In this document: in pieces, positions 23,701-30,278 of the stretch
Layout of the letters: each line of letters starts with the position of its first letter
Numbering within the stretch: the stretch's first letter is position 1
Assembly: GCA_025924495.1 (NCBI GenBank)
Contig: JAICIG010000028.1
Location: forward strand, 1 to 30,278
Length of the DNA: 30,278 bases
Origin: Pirellulales bacterium
GTDB taxonomy: Bacteria > Planctomycetota > Planctomycetia > Pirellulales > JAICIG01
Direction of reading: 5' to 3'
Notes under the pieces: generated by a model
What the model saw: the letters and a program-made list of their open reading frames with translations, nothing else
The model's database searches: none
What the model was told of the DNA's origin: nothing
Program-made: the position numbers and the translations under genes

Positions 23701-23997
23701 ATCGTTGCGATAATAGTTGCGAATGATGCTGGCGCCGACGATCGACCGCGATTCCTGACGCGCGGTGCCGGCCGCTTGCCCGGTCCAACGCTCCATTCGA
23801 TTGGTAATGTCTTTCTCGATGTTGTTGGCCGGCATTCCGCCCGAAAAAGTGAGCACTTGCACGGCCGGGCTGTTGAAGACCGGCAGGATATCGATCGGAA
23901 CCTTGGTCAGGCATAGAACGCCCAACACCACGGTCGTCAGCATGACGACCGTCACTGCGTGAGGATTCCGCAAGGAAGCCTGAATCAGCCGATCCAT
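20701..23997 (-). CDS. RND efflux permease (AcrB/HAE-like)
   Basis: A 1098-residue inner-membrane pump of the resistance-nodulation-division superfamily, with the duplicated layout of six transmembrane helices and a large periplasmic loop per half. It starts MDRLIQASLRNPHAVTVVMLTTVVLGVLC, followed by IDILPVFNSPAVQV. The fourth helix reads LAIGPLVDVAIVCLENTHRRL, so the proton-relay Asp is Asp403 (equal to AcrB Asp407), while the neighbouring Asp408 position is Val. The tenth helix reads FMVGIVVSNTVLLVDF, with Ser where AcrB has Lys940. A 40-residue cytosolic insert (about 500-540, rich in Pro, Arg and Ser) sits between helices 6 and 7. GGAGGG lies 6 nt before the ATG. The usual adaptor (HlyD/AcrA type) is not adjacent on either side. 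Substrate unknown. Confidence 0.92.
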   Translation of the reverse strand: MDRLIQASLRNPHAVTVVMLTTVVLGVLCLTKVPIDILPVFNSPAVQVLTFSGGMPANNIEKDITNRMERWTGQAAGTARQESRSIVGASIIRNYYRNDIDPNGALTQVNSLASAAIPNLPPGTLPPVILPFDPTGTTPACLIALDSPQQSESILYDVGRYEVRNMTMAVPGAVAPVVYGGKIRAIMVYLDRIKMQARNLSPLDVMKALDTQNIFLPTGDAKFGNADYAIDSNSMFAAVEGMGDIPLRARHGNAAYLRDVARPSDSSFIQTNVVRVNGRRQVYIPVYRQVGSSTLGLVDALKRDLPQMQARLSRPNIDLRLVMDQSVYVRHSIRSLVEEAGLGAILCSLVVLAFLGEWRMTVIALMTIPIAVLAALIGLYYTGNTINVMTLSGLSLAIGPLVDVAIVCLENTHRRLHMGERPSDAAYSGSQEVAMPVLVASLCTLLVLTPLAVMPGMGQFLFKPMALTVAFAMIAAYLLSLSLVPVRCAAWLRAVRPEESPHDLLASALPIIPKEESAIAIPAAPKPRRRSLVEAGREWYLRRLHAVMAHRGLTLAIAVVLLIAVVGGVGMQLRREFFPEVDGGAFEIYVRAPTATRIDGPDGTETKIAAVEQFIRDQAGDDIEIIISEIGVTPDWSAAYTPNSGPMDAVIKVQLTEHRRRTAPQCVSLVRERLAADRRFADLEVTFDAGGMIRGAMNEGKSTPINVRIEAKDQRQAHEIAARLNARVRSVPGVVDCRTLQRLDYPQYVIDVDRAKSADLGLNQAEVMQNVVAAMNSSIQFNKKNFWIDPISANQYFVGVQYEEEAIASIDTLLDVPITGPAQPRAVPLRTLARVRKKSVPAEVTHANLQPTIDLTMGVQERDLGHVAADVTKVLAEFGQRLPDSGWAPYDPENPQQLLRGARIVLSGEYSRMQETFRNLGLGLLLATLFVYFLMVALFKSYVLPLVILFAVPLGIVGVVLMLYVTQTAINVQSLLGVIFMVGIVVSNTVLLVDFAEQLRNEREISPAEAIQEAAAIRVRPVMMTALATLFALLPMAIGYARGSEANAPLGRAVIGGLLAGLATTLFVVPALYSLVVRPKPSSAGGRTPTESKLPQAA

Positions 23998-24458
23998 GAC
24001 GCGCCCTCCGCCTTTGCGAGCACGATCATCGCCCGAGGTTGTCGTCTTGCTGCGCTAAATCGCGCAGCCTCGGCGCCAGCCGCCCCATGCAAGTTCGAGA
24101 TATGCTTTGACCCGAACGCTCCGTTTGCCCAACGTCCGGTCGTTATCTTGCGGAGATGAGTGGAGGCAGCCGTCTCACACGATTGCCAATTAAGCTTTGT
24201 TGTGCGGGATTGGACTGCTTGAAAGTCAGGCTAGCAGAATGGAGTGCTATTGTCCAAAAAATTTTGAATTTTCTGGCGACTATCCTTTCCCAGGAAGCAG
24301 AAGGCAACTCAGCATGCCGATTTCGCGCCAGCCGACGAAGTCGGCCCCAGCGCGCAGGCAGCTAGACAATGCCGCCCGCGAAGACAAAGTGCCGGCTGCT
24401 GAGAGATGGCGAGCTAGCGAGGTGCATCGTTGGCGCTGCCGATCCAAGCGACCAGTGC
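23998..24458. other. Gene-free stretch upstream of the RND gene
   Basis: This spacer holds the ribosome site and presumably the promoter of the leftward RND gene. Small plus-strand frames within it have no resemblance to proteins. A GCTGCGC/GCGCAGC stem (around 24050-24067) can form but has no T-run. Confidence 0.45.
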
Positions 24459-24495
24459 AATAAAGCGATCCCTGCGGCCTGGCCGCAGGGATCGC
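24459..24495 (-). terminator. Near-perfect hairpin terminator of the DUF1559 gene
   Basis: The 15-base arms GCGATCCCTGCGGCC and its exact complement (24465-24495) are separated by a single base, followed on the minus strand by TTTATT. It begins 38 nt after the DUF1559 stop. The U-tract is short, but the stem is very stable. Confidence 0.78.
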
Positions 24496-24533
24496 AACCC
24501 CAAACCCCGCGTCGCCATTCCGGCCCGCCGGCG

Positions 24534-25676
24534 TTATTGCACGTCGCTATCGTTAATGGGCGCCAGCCGCAGATAATTCCAGACAGTCGTGTTGGGCGCA
24601 GACGTCATTCCAGGAGGCGCAACATTTTGTCCATCGCTGCTCATGAGCAGACTGTAGACCTTGTAGTCGATGTCTTGAGAGATGAACCGAGTGTGTGCGT
24701 CGCAAAACAGGGCGTTTATGCCGCTCGGGTGCCGGCTCGAGGGGCGCGCGTTGGTGTATGGATAATTTGGGTTGCTGTTGGCCGCCGAGTCGGTTGGACC
24801 ATTGATTCGGCCGTATTGCGTGGCTGCATAGGGGGGCGTTTGGTTGCCGCCGCCGTCGACGTCGCCCCACCAGACGAAGCCCTGCAGCGCTTCGACGACC
24901 GCGTAAGGCAACATGCCCGAGCCGCTCATTCCCATGGCGCCCATATCCGCATAGCTGCCTGAGTCGAGATTCTCAGACATCATCAAGGTCATGGATGTGC
25001 CGTCGTGCGCACTGATGAAGTCCATGGTCACCGTCGTCTGCGGTCCCATATTGCACTGGGCGGCCATGGGCACGTTGGCCATCATCGACGCCGAAGAATC
25101 GGCGAAGGCATCGAAAAACACGCCGTTGGCGCGCCAGTCGGCGACCATGCCGGGCATGCCGCCCGAAGGGTCCATGGCTTGGGTGTCGGGCTGGCCGGCA
25201 TTCACGACATAAGCGCACGGCGGAGGATTCTGCTGTGCTGGAGGATTGCTCGGACAGATGAGCAGCGAGATATAGCCTTGCGCTACCGGATCGATCAGGG
25301 GATTAGGTGTGGACCCCATCGGTCCCGATGTCAGGAAGCTGCCGTTCCGCCACAGGCGATACAGATCGTTCTTTTCAATATAGGGCAGGATCGGTACGAC
25401 CCAACTGACGGGATACTGCGAGATGTTGTTGCCGCCGATCGCGGGAGCCGGAGTCAACGTGAGCGTATCACGCCAGCCAGGCAGCCTCCCTGAACCTTTG
25501 CTGGCGAAATTCTGCATCGCCAGCCCCAAATTATGCAAGTTGTTATTGCACGTATTGCGACGGCCGGCCTCGCGCGCTTGTTGCACGGCCGGCAGCAGGA
25601 GCGCCATCAACATGCCGATAATGCTAATGACTACTAACAATTCCACGAGCGTAAATGCATGGCGTGAGCGATTCAT
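24534..25676 (-). CDS. DUF1559 pseudopilin-like protein
   Basis: A 380-residue member of the planctomycete DUF1559 family (SBP_bac_10). It opens [40 protein letters not shown], a type IV prepilin-like signal with the Phe-Thr-Leu-Val-Glu methylation motif, so it should be processed by a prepilin peptidase and remain on or near the membrane. The body contains [12 protein letters not shown] near residue 50, [18 protein letters not shown] near 92-110, and the C-terminal H-x-G-x-N-x-x-F-C-D-A-H motif ([13 protein letters not shown] near 325-340). The internal run [16 protein letters not shown] is Gly/Met rich. GGAGG lies 8 nt before the ATG. Planctomycete genomes carry dozens of such genes with no known individual roles. 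A strong terminator follows. Confidence 0.96.
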   Translation of the reverse strand: MNRSRHAFTLVELLVVISIIGMLMALLLPAVQQAREAGRRNTCNNNLHNLGLAMQNFASKGSGRLPGWRDTLTLTPAPAIGGNNISQYPVSWVVPILPYIEKNDLYRLWRNGSFLTSGPMGSTPNPLIDPVAQGYISLLICPSNPPAQQNPPPCAYVVNAGQPDTQAMDPSGGMPGMVADWRANGVFFDAFADSSASMMANVPMAAQCNMGPQTTVTMDFISAHDGTSMTLMMSENLDSGSYADMGAMGMSGSGMLPYAVVEALQGFVWWGDVDGGGNQTPPYAATQYGRINGPTDSAANSNPNYPYTNARPSSRHPSGINALFCDAHTRFISQDIDYKVYSLLMSSDGQNVAPPGMTSAPNTTVWNYLRLAPINDSDVQ

Positions 25677-26104
25677 CAGGACGCCTCCACAAGCCAGTAG
25701 GATTAAAATCGGACCAAGTTCGGATATTGAATAAAGATCAGATGAATAAACGAGAACAATGCCCCGTTCTCACGGTTCCAAATCTCCGCGCGCTGACACG
25801 CTAAAAGTACACGGCAGATGCAGCCGGACTTTATTACGATTCAAGCTTCTCGAACTGCGGACCTCGGGCGGGCGCTAAAAAAACGCACCAACGCCGAACT
25901 CCGCTTTCCAGCAGACAGCCGAACGCGCAACGTCCGTCAGACCGAGCCAACAAACCGGGGTCGGCGCCCCACAGGGGACGGTCTGCCGCGATAACGTGCG
26001 ACAATTCGCCTGTCCGCGTGCTCATTACGTGAGGCGTTTCGCGCGCCAAGCGACTCGGGCAGGCGCGCAGCCGCAGCGCAAGCTGCGCGAACAGAACAGT
26101 TCGA
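25677..26104. other. Gene-free stretch upstream of the DUF1559 gene
   Basis: It contains the control region of the leftward DUF1559 gene. Frames at 25834-26049 (-) and 25996-26253 (+) are short, overlap one another and have no recognisable features. One inverted repeat near 25752-25771 is listed separately. Confidence 0.45.
25752..25771. repeat. GAGAAC inverted repeat upstream of the DUF1559 gene
   Basis: GAGAAC (25752-25757) is inverted as GTTCTC (25766-25771) with 8 bp between. It lies 75 bp before the DUF1559 ATG, a position that suits an operator. Short arms make chance occurrence possible. Confidence 0.4.
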
Positions 26105-26521
26105 CTAAATGGCGAACCGAGGAGGCGGGACCGGCGGAAGAATCACGGCCTGGGAGCCAGCGATTGCTGGATTGGTGCACAACGTTTGCCAGTTGGTTGA
26201 CGCCGGGGAGTGAGCGATGGCGACGGCGGCGCATTCGCGCGGCCCTGGCGTGACGATTGGCTTCGGCGCCAGAGGCGTGGGAGATTGCTTCTGGCAGCCG
26301 TGCCCCTGGCACGACGGCATTCGCGGCGAGCCCCCCTGCCCTGTTTGCGTTTGCGATACGCCGCCGTGATGTATGTGACCGACCATCACATAGTCGCCGC
26401 AACTCGCTTGGGCTTCGCGGCCCATCCAGGCAATTACAACAAACAGCAGCAAAGCCCGCGACGCAATTGCCTGCCGAGCCGATCGCTCGGCGCGATTTTT
26501 TGTTGCTGTCAAAGGCCACAT
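26105..26521 (-). CDS. Probable small secreted protein, Cys/Pro-rich
   Basis: A 138-residue protein. After a basic start (MWPLTATKNRAERSARQAIAS) comes a hydrophobic core RALLLFVVIAWMGREAQAS that looks like a signal peptide with an A-x-A-type end, then CGDYVMVGHIHHGGV, a Gln/Thr/Gly-rich stretch, PSCQGHGCQKQ, and a proline-rich tail (PTPLAPKPIVTPGP; ILPPVPPPRF). I recall small planctomycete exported proteins with the same pattern: ASCGDY just after the signal, then a C-x(3)-C pair and a proline-rich part; this is memory of a pattern, not a search. The frame extends to a TTG at 26608; the ATG at 26521 puts a normal distance ahead of the hydrophobic core. No strong ribosome site. No function can be given. 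Confidence 0.5.
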   Translation of the reverse strand: MWPLTATKNRAERSARQAIASRALLLFVVIAWMGREAQASCGDYVMVGHIHHGGVSQTQTGQGGSPRMPSCQGHGCQKQSPTPLAPKPIVTPGPRECAAVAIAHSPASTNWQTLCTNPAIAGSQAVILPPVPPPRFAI

Positions 26522-27047
26522 AACGACAAGACCGCCGAGGCCGCCAATCTGAATTCTACGGCGAGCGAACGCCCCAATACTAAGAAGAAAATCTTGCAAC
26601 GTCAACAAAAACGCCCGGGCCGTATAAGGTTTCTTTCACCCGCGAGTGGGCTGCGGATTCGATTGACGGCGCCGCGGCTATAGCTTGCCATCGGAACGGC
26701 GCGAATCGAGCCGCAATTCTTTTTCTCCGCCCTACGAGAGCGCGCCGGTGAGCGTTTTGGCCCATTTTTGCGTGCAGGCGATTGTCCAATCCTGCTCGCA
26801 CTGAATCGTTCCCCGTGCTGGAAAGCCCTGAATGCGTCGGCGCAGGAAGCACTCGCGTTTTCCGCGGCGATTCGGGGCTTTTTTAAATTGTGTACCAATT
26901 CTCATCGCCCGATCGCCGCTGATTGTTTCAACCACTTGGGCAGCAACATCACCTTGTGGCACACCGCTTGCTTGACTGCGTTGCGCGTCCGGAGATGGCC
27001 GCCGAATGTGCCGCGGGCGGCAAATGCCTTGCTGTGGAGCATGCACC
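26522..27047. other. Divergent spacer before the DUF4214 protein
   Basis: This 526 bp region separates the small secreted protein gene (leftward) from the DUF4214 gene (rightward). Overlapping minus-strand frames at 26580-27049 have basic, low-complexity translations and are not credible. An AT-rich segment around 26880-26905 (CTTTTTTAAATTGTG) is the most promoter-like part, about 150 bp before the rightward start. Confidence 0.45.
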
Positions 27048-29921
27048 ATGGGTTGGAATTCGCAAGGGGCGAAGAGGCGGAGTTATTCGTTGCGGCACAA
27101 AGCCGGCGTTGGCCGCTTGCGGCGTCGCTTAAAGGTTGAATCGCTTGAAGAACGAGCGATGTTGTCCGTCACGGCCGATGCCAATGCGAAAATCGTCTCC
27201 AATCTCTATGCCGACGTTCTTGGCCGCCTGGCGGCGCCCTCGGAGGTCGACTATTGGCGAGGGCAGCTCGCCGCCGGGCAACCACAAGACTCCGTGGTAG
27301 TCGGATTTGTCCTATCGACAGAGCATCGCAGCAATGTCGTCCAAGGACTTTACCATGACTACCTGGGGCGCGGCACGGATCCGGGCGGTGAAGCGTATTG
27401 GGTCAACGTACTAGGCCAGGGCGTTTCGGAATTCCAGTTGCTGGCGCTGATCGTCGGTTCCGACGAGTATTACCGCAACCACGGCGGCGACGATGCTGGC
27501 TTTATTCGCGGCCTGTACCACGACGTGCTCCAGCGCCCCGACCCGCCGGGCCCGAGCGAAATTGCCTACTGGCACGGCGTCTTGGAAAGCGGAAGATCGC
27601 GAGCGTCGGTCGCCGAGGGCTTTATCAACAGCCCCGAGTTCATCGGCGTCGGCGTTGACGAGATGTATCGCGATTTCTTGCGTCGAGACGCCGATGCCGG
27701 CGGACGCGCCTACTGGATCAACCAGTTCCAGCACGGCGCGACAACGTTTCAGATTCAACGTTTCCTGCTCGACAGCGCCGAATACAACGGCGTCGCTCAA
27801 CGGTCGGTCGAACCGGGCTCGCAGCTCGTGCTGATGGGCCAGCCGGTCGATCCGCTCGCTAATATCAAAGTGGAATTTGCCGACTCCCAAGGGTTCCGCC
27901 TCGATGTCTCTCCGCTGGCCGTCGCCTCGAACGAGGTCTCGGTCGTCGTTCCGCCGCTGATCGACCCGTCCACAGGCCAGGTGGCAACGGGTACGGTCAG
28001 CGTGCAAGTGCTCGTCAATAACGTGCCGGTCAGGCCGGCCACCATCGGCGCTATCCAAATTCAGACATTGCCCCAATCGCCGTTCCCCGCCGGGACGCTG
28101 ACATTGGCTTACGTGCAGGGAGCATTGCAGGCGCTGGAGCAGGTCCAATCGCAACTCTCGTCTTCGCCGGCTCCAAGTCCGTTAGGCGGCTCGTCGAACT
28201 CGAACGTGACGACGCTGTCGGCCTCGGACTTTGCCACTCCCGCTTTGACGGCCGACCTGGCCGCCGAGCATGACCGACTCACGCAATTCGAGACCGACCT
28301 GCAGGCATTGCTCGGGCCGGAGCCGACCCCCAGTTTCGACCTGGGGACGGTCGGCGGCCGCAACGTGACCTTAAGCAAAGAAGAGTTGATGATTCTCGAT
28401 CGGATGATGTATGCGGGCTTGGACGGCGTGCGGACCAGTCCGTTACAAAACGGGGCGGACACCGGCCAGCAACGGGCGGCAGCCGCCCAGGCCAATCCGA
28501 CTGCGGCAAACTTCAAAGAGTTGCTTGCCGGCGAGCCGGCATCCCCTGCTCTTTCGCCGGAGACCTTGCAGACAATTTCCGATGTGCTGATGTCCTGGGG
28601 ACTGCAGTTGCAGTTAGGAACGCTGGGGGCAAGCGTGGTGCAGCCGGAGTTGTTAGCGACGCCGCTGCCGTACATCGCGTACGGCTCGGGCCTGATTATC
28701 CAATCGCTTAGTCTGATGGTCGATCCAGCGAATGCGGGCATGCTGGGCGAGCTTCGTGGCGCCGTGGACAGCGTGCTGCACTACGCCAAGAGTCAGATTG
28801 ATGGAATCACTAGCCAGGCGACCGGCCTGGTCCACGACGCGCTGGCCGCCCATTCGGTTGCATCGAACGATGTGCAAAAAGCCGGACCGGCGGGACAGAT
28901 TCTCGTTTCGGGAGGTCCCGATGTCACGATCCATCAGGTGATCGGCGACGAGGCGACATTCGAAGTCAGCCTGACCAAGAAACCCGAGGGCGTCGTTTCC
29001 ATTAATCTGACCAATGGCGATCCGGCGCATGGCGTTTTGTCGCCTAGCACGCTCGTGTTCACGCCCGACAACTGGTGGTTCCCTCAGCGAGTGAGCATCA
29101 CCGCGGTCGATAACCAGGTGGCCGACGGCAACCACAACTTCGCCATCGGGCTTTCGCCCGCCCAGAGCACCATGCCCGATTATCAGGGCACGCTCCCCTC
29201 GCCCAGCCACATCTACGTCAGCGATGTCAACGACAACAAGGCCGCCGTGATCGTGACGCCGACAAGCGGGCTGGTGACGACGGAAGACGGCGGCTCGACT
29301 CAGTTCACCATCCGCTTAGGAAGCAAGCCGCTGGCCCCCGTCAAGCTGTTGCTCGTCAGCAGCGACACGAGCGAAGGAGACGTGACGCCCGGCAACGTCA
29401 CTTTTGATTCCACCAATTGGAACGTGCCGCGAGTCTTCACCGTTCGTGGCACGAATGACGGCGTGCGAGAAGGCCTCGCTCCTTACACGATTATCGTCGG
29501 CGGCGGCAGCAGCGCCGATCCGGCCTACAACGGCATCGATGCGCCGGATGTTTCGGTCGTGAACGTCGACAACGGCCAACCGACGCCGACCGCCGACACC
29601 ACCGGCGTGTGGCAAGGACAATTCACCGAGAGCAATCCGCTCGGCGGCATTTCGGGCGGTATGACGATTCAATTGCAGGCCAATCCGAAATACACCACCG
29701 TGGTCACCGGCAGCGTCACCACCAGCGGCTCAGGCACGCTCGATCTGATCGGGACCGTGGCCGGCTCGAGCTTTGTATTCAACATCGACTTGCAGCCCGG
29801 TTTCCTTATCGAACAATTGACGGGTACGGTGGTCGGTAATGTGATGACCGGCAATATTTACTTGGAAGATTACCACGGCGGCGTCACGACGGGGTCGTTC
29901 AAACTCTACAAAGTGGCGTAA
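27048..29921 (+). CDS. Large secreted DUF4214/Calx-beta-like surface protein
   Basis: A 957-residue multidomain exported protein. The N-terminus is rich in Arg/Lys and carries KVESLEERAMLSV (LEERAML at 33-39), the motif seen at the start of many giant secreted planctomycete proteins. Four DUF4214 units of about 50 residues follow (about 45-245), each with an L/M-Y-x-D-x-L/F-x-R start, a central YW and an F-x(n)-S-x-E-x end (for example LYHDYLGRGTDPGGEAYW). Next come a TIG-like beta domain (about 255-340), a helical Ala/Gln-rich middle (about 345-625), two Calx-beta-like units (about 645-750 and 755-850, each with an L/V-x-F-x(3)-NW-x-x-P core), and a C-terminal beta domain (about 860-957). 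No catalytic residues or C-terminal anchor are seen. GGAG 8 nt before the ATG at 27048 favours this start over the ATG at 27006. DUF4214 is common in surface-layer and calcium-dependent adhesion proteins. Confidence 0.9.
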   Translation: MGWNSQGAKRRSYSLRHKAGVGRLRRRLKVESLEERAMLSVTADANAKIVSNLYADVLGRLAAPSEVDYWRGQLAAGQPQDSVVVGFVLSTEHRSNVVQGLYHDYLGRGTDPGGEAYWVNVLGQGVSEFQLLALIVGSDEYYRNHGGDDAGFIRGLYHDVLQRPDPPGPSEIAYWHGVLESGRSRASVAEGFINSPEFIGVGVDEMYRDFLRRDADAGGRAYWINQFQHGATTFQIQRFLLDSAEYNGVAQRSVEPGSQLVLMGQPVDPLANIKVEFADSQGFRLDVSPLAVASNEVSVVVPPLIDPSTGQVATGTVSVQVLVNNVPVRPATIGAIQIQTLPQSPFPAGTLTLAYVQGALQALEQVQSQLSSSPAPSPLGGSSNSNVTTLSASDFATPALTADLAAEHDRLTQFETDLQALLGPEPTPSFDLGTVGGRNVTLSKEELMILDRMMYAGLDGVRTSPLQNGADTGQQRAAAAQANPTAANFKELLAGEPASPALSPETLQTISDVLMSWGLQLQLGTLGASVVQPELLATPLPYIAYGSGLIIQSLSLMVDPANAGMLGELRGAVDSVLHYAKSQIDGITSQATGLVHDALAAHSVASNDVQKAGPAGQILVSGGPDVTIHQVIGDEATFEVSLTKKPEGVVSINLTNGDPAHGVLSPSTLVFTPDNWWFPQRVSITAVDNQVADGNHNFAIGLSPAQSTMPDYQGTLPSPSHIYVSDVNDNKAAVIVTPTSGLVTTEDGGSTQFTIRLGSKPLAPVKLLLVSSDTSEGDVTPGNVTFDSTNWNVPRVFTVRGTNDGVREGLAPYTIIVGGGSSADPAYNGIDAPDVSVVNVDNGQPTPTADTTGVWQGQFTESNPLGGISGGMTIQLQANPKYTTVVTGSVTTSGSGTLDLIGTVAGSSFVFNIDLQPGFLIEQLTGTVVGNVMTGNIYLEDYHGGVTTGSFKLYKVA

Positions 29922-30224
29922 CCGCGCGTGTAAACCGGTCGGCAGCGCGCTCGGTGGCATTTCATGATGCGCTTTCGATTTCGGTTTCAACGACGCTTCC
30001 ATGGAACGCCGGAGGCGGCGTTCGCGCCACGTCGTGCGCCATGGAGCCTGCTTGCGAGCCCTTGGCATCAGCATGGCGGTCGTTTGTTGACGTGCGGCTA
30101 CGAGCCGCTATCTTCGAAGTCGCATTGCGGATGAAGGCAAGGCTGTCCGCATGGCGTTTCAATATTGAAGTCAATATTGAAGCCGAACCTGGTCCGCAAC
30201 CAAAGCCGCAGCAGCTCCCGCATC
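29922..30224. other. Spacer before the right-edge gene
   Basis: No credible gene and no clear terminator for the DUF4214 gene. Minus-strand frames here run back into its coding region and are shadows. A tandem 12-bp repeat lies at 30159-30182. Confidence 0.45.
30159..30182. repeat. Tandem 12-bp repeat TCAATATTGAAG x2
   Basis: Two exact adjacent copies of TCAATATTGAAG; the first, with the T before it, also forms the palindrome TTCAATATTGAA. It is AT-rich against a GC-rich background and lies 43 bp before the start of the next gene, so it could be a binding site or part of a promoter. Confidence 0.7.
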
Positions 30225-30278
30225 ATGCCATCGACCATCGACAGCGAACCGCAACTCGAAGATCTGCTCAGCGAGCCG
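30225..30278 (+). CDS. Start of a gene cut by the right edge
   Basis: An ATG at 30225 opens a frame that stays open for the last 18 codons of the window: MPSTIDSEPQLEDLLSEP. The segment LEDLLSEP resembles the N-terminus of some planctomycete NAD-dependent epimerase/dehydratase-like proteins, in which a short LE-x-LLS-x-PT lead precedes the Rossmann fold, but 18 residues are too few to be sure. No strong ribosome site is seen. Confidence 0.45.
   Translation, partial: MPSTIDSEPQLEDLLSEP

Noticed and set aside
22457..23914. 485-codon minus-strand frame within the RND gene
   Set aside because: Same strand but a different frame from a pump with continuous family similarity; no independent start signal or domain.
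18250..23997. Idea that the barrel protein, the redoxin and the RND pump form one tripartite export system
   Set aside because: They are on opposite strands, the adaptor protein is missing, and the barrel does not resemble TolC. Kept only as a question under the RND finding.
26580..27049. Overlapping minus-strand frames before the DUF4214 gene
   Set aside because: Three mutually overlapping frames with Arg/Ala-rich translations, no ribosome sites and no similarity; they cover the expected promoter of the large surface protein.

Overview
The window reads as a chromosomal segment of a planctomycete, probably of the Pirellulales type. The evidence is a set of protein families that are strongly enriched in, or restricted to, that phylum: a DUF1598 protein, a Tat-exported DUF1501 protein, a DUF1559 pseudopilin-like protein with a classic [12 protein letters not shown] start, and a large secreted protein with the planctomycete N-terminal LEERAML-type motif. 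The DNA is GC-rich, genes are loosely packed on both strands, and few form real operons. I see no rRNA, tRNA, CRISPR array, insertion sequence, phage or plasmid gene.

Layout. 1-1090 (-): truncated DUF1598 protein. 1875-5186: an FHA-GAF-sigma54 activator facing tail-to-tail a small family 2 glycosyltransferase, which is divergent from a MOSC-domain protein. 5381-7411: an exported thioredoxin-like protein divergent from a Gfo/Idh/MocA-like protein, with a 570 bp control region between them. 7793-9133: lexA with a clear promoter and dyad, overlapping at its 3' end a short soluble histidine kinase. 9183-12008 (-): a conventional rpsO-pnp operon with promoter and intrinsic terminator, pnp starting at TTG. 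12009-12451 is a gene-free stretch rich in palindromes and ends in the terminator of a delta-9-type fatty acid desaturase (12452-13462). A polytopic membrane protein of unknown function follows (13702-14373).

14593-17847: gamma-glutamyltransferase convergent with the DUF1501 protein. 18250-19770: outer-membrane beta-barrel-like protein. 20050-20670: exported redoxin with a CGCSGC motif. 20701-23997 (-): large RND efflux permease without a visible adaptor gene. 24534-25676 (-): DUF1559 protein with a near-perfect hairpin terminator. 26105-26521 (-): probable small secreted protein. 27048-29921 (+): 957-residue secreted protein with four DUF4214 units and two Calx-beta-like units. The right edge cuts a gene at its first 18 codons.

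Together the genes are mostly housekeeping (RNA turnover, SOS control, membrane lipid desaturation) mixed with cell-envelope and export functions. I do not find a convincing new multi-gene system. The best leads are the lexA promoter dyad, the palindrome-rich stretch upstream of rpsO, the DUF4214 surface protein, and enzymes with altered key residues (the Gfo/Idh protein and the RND pump). Several starts were moved from the longest possible ORF on ribosome-site or family-alignment grounds. Two genes cut by the window edges (1-1090 and 30225-30278) and a few alternative start codons (TTG, GTG) deserve attention when this is compared with an automatic annotation.
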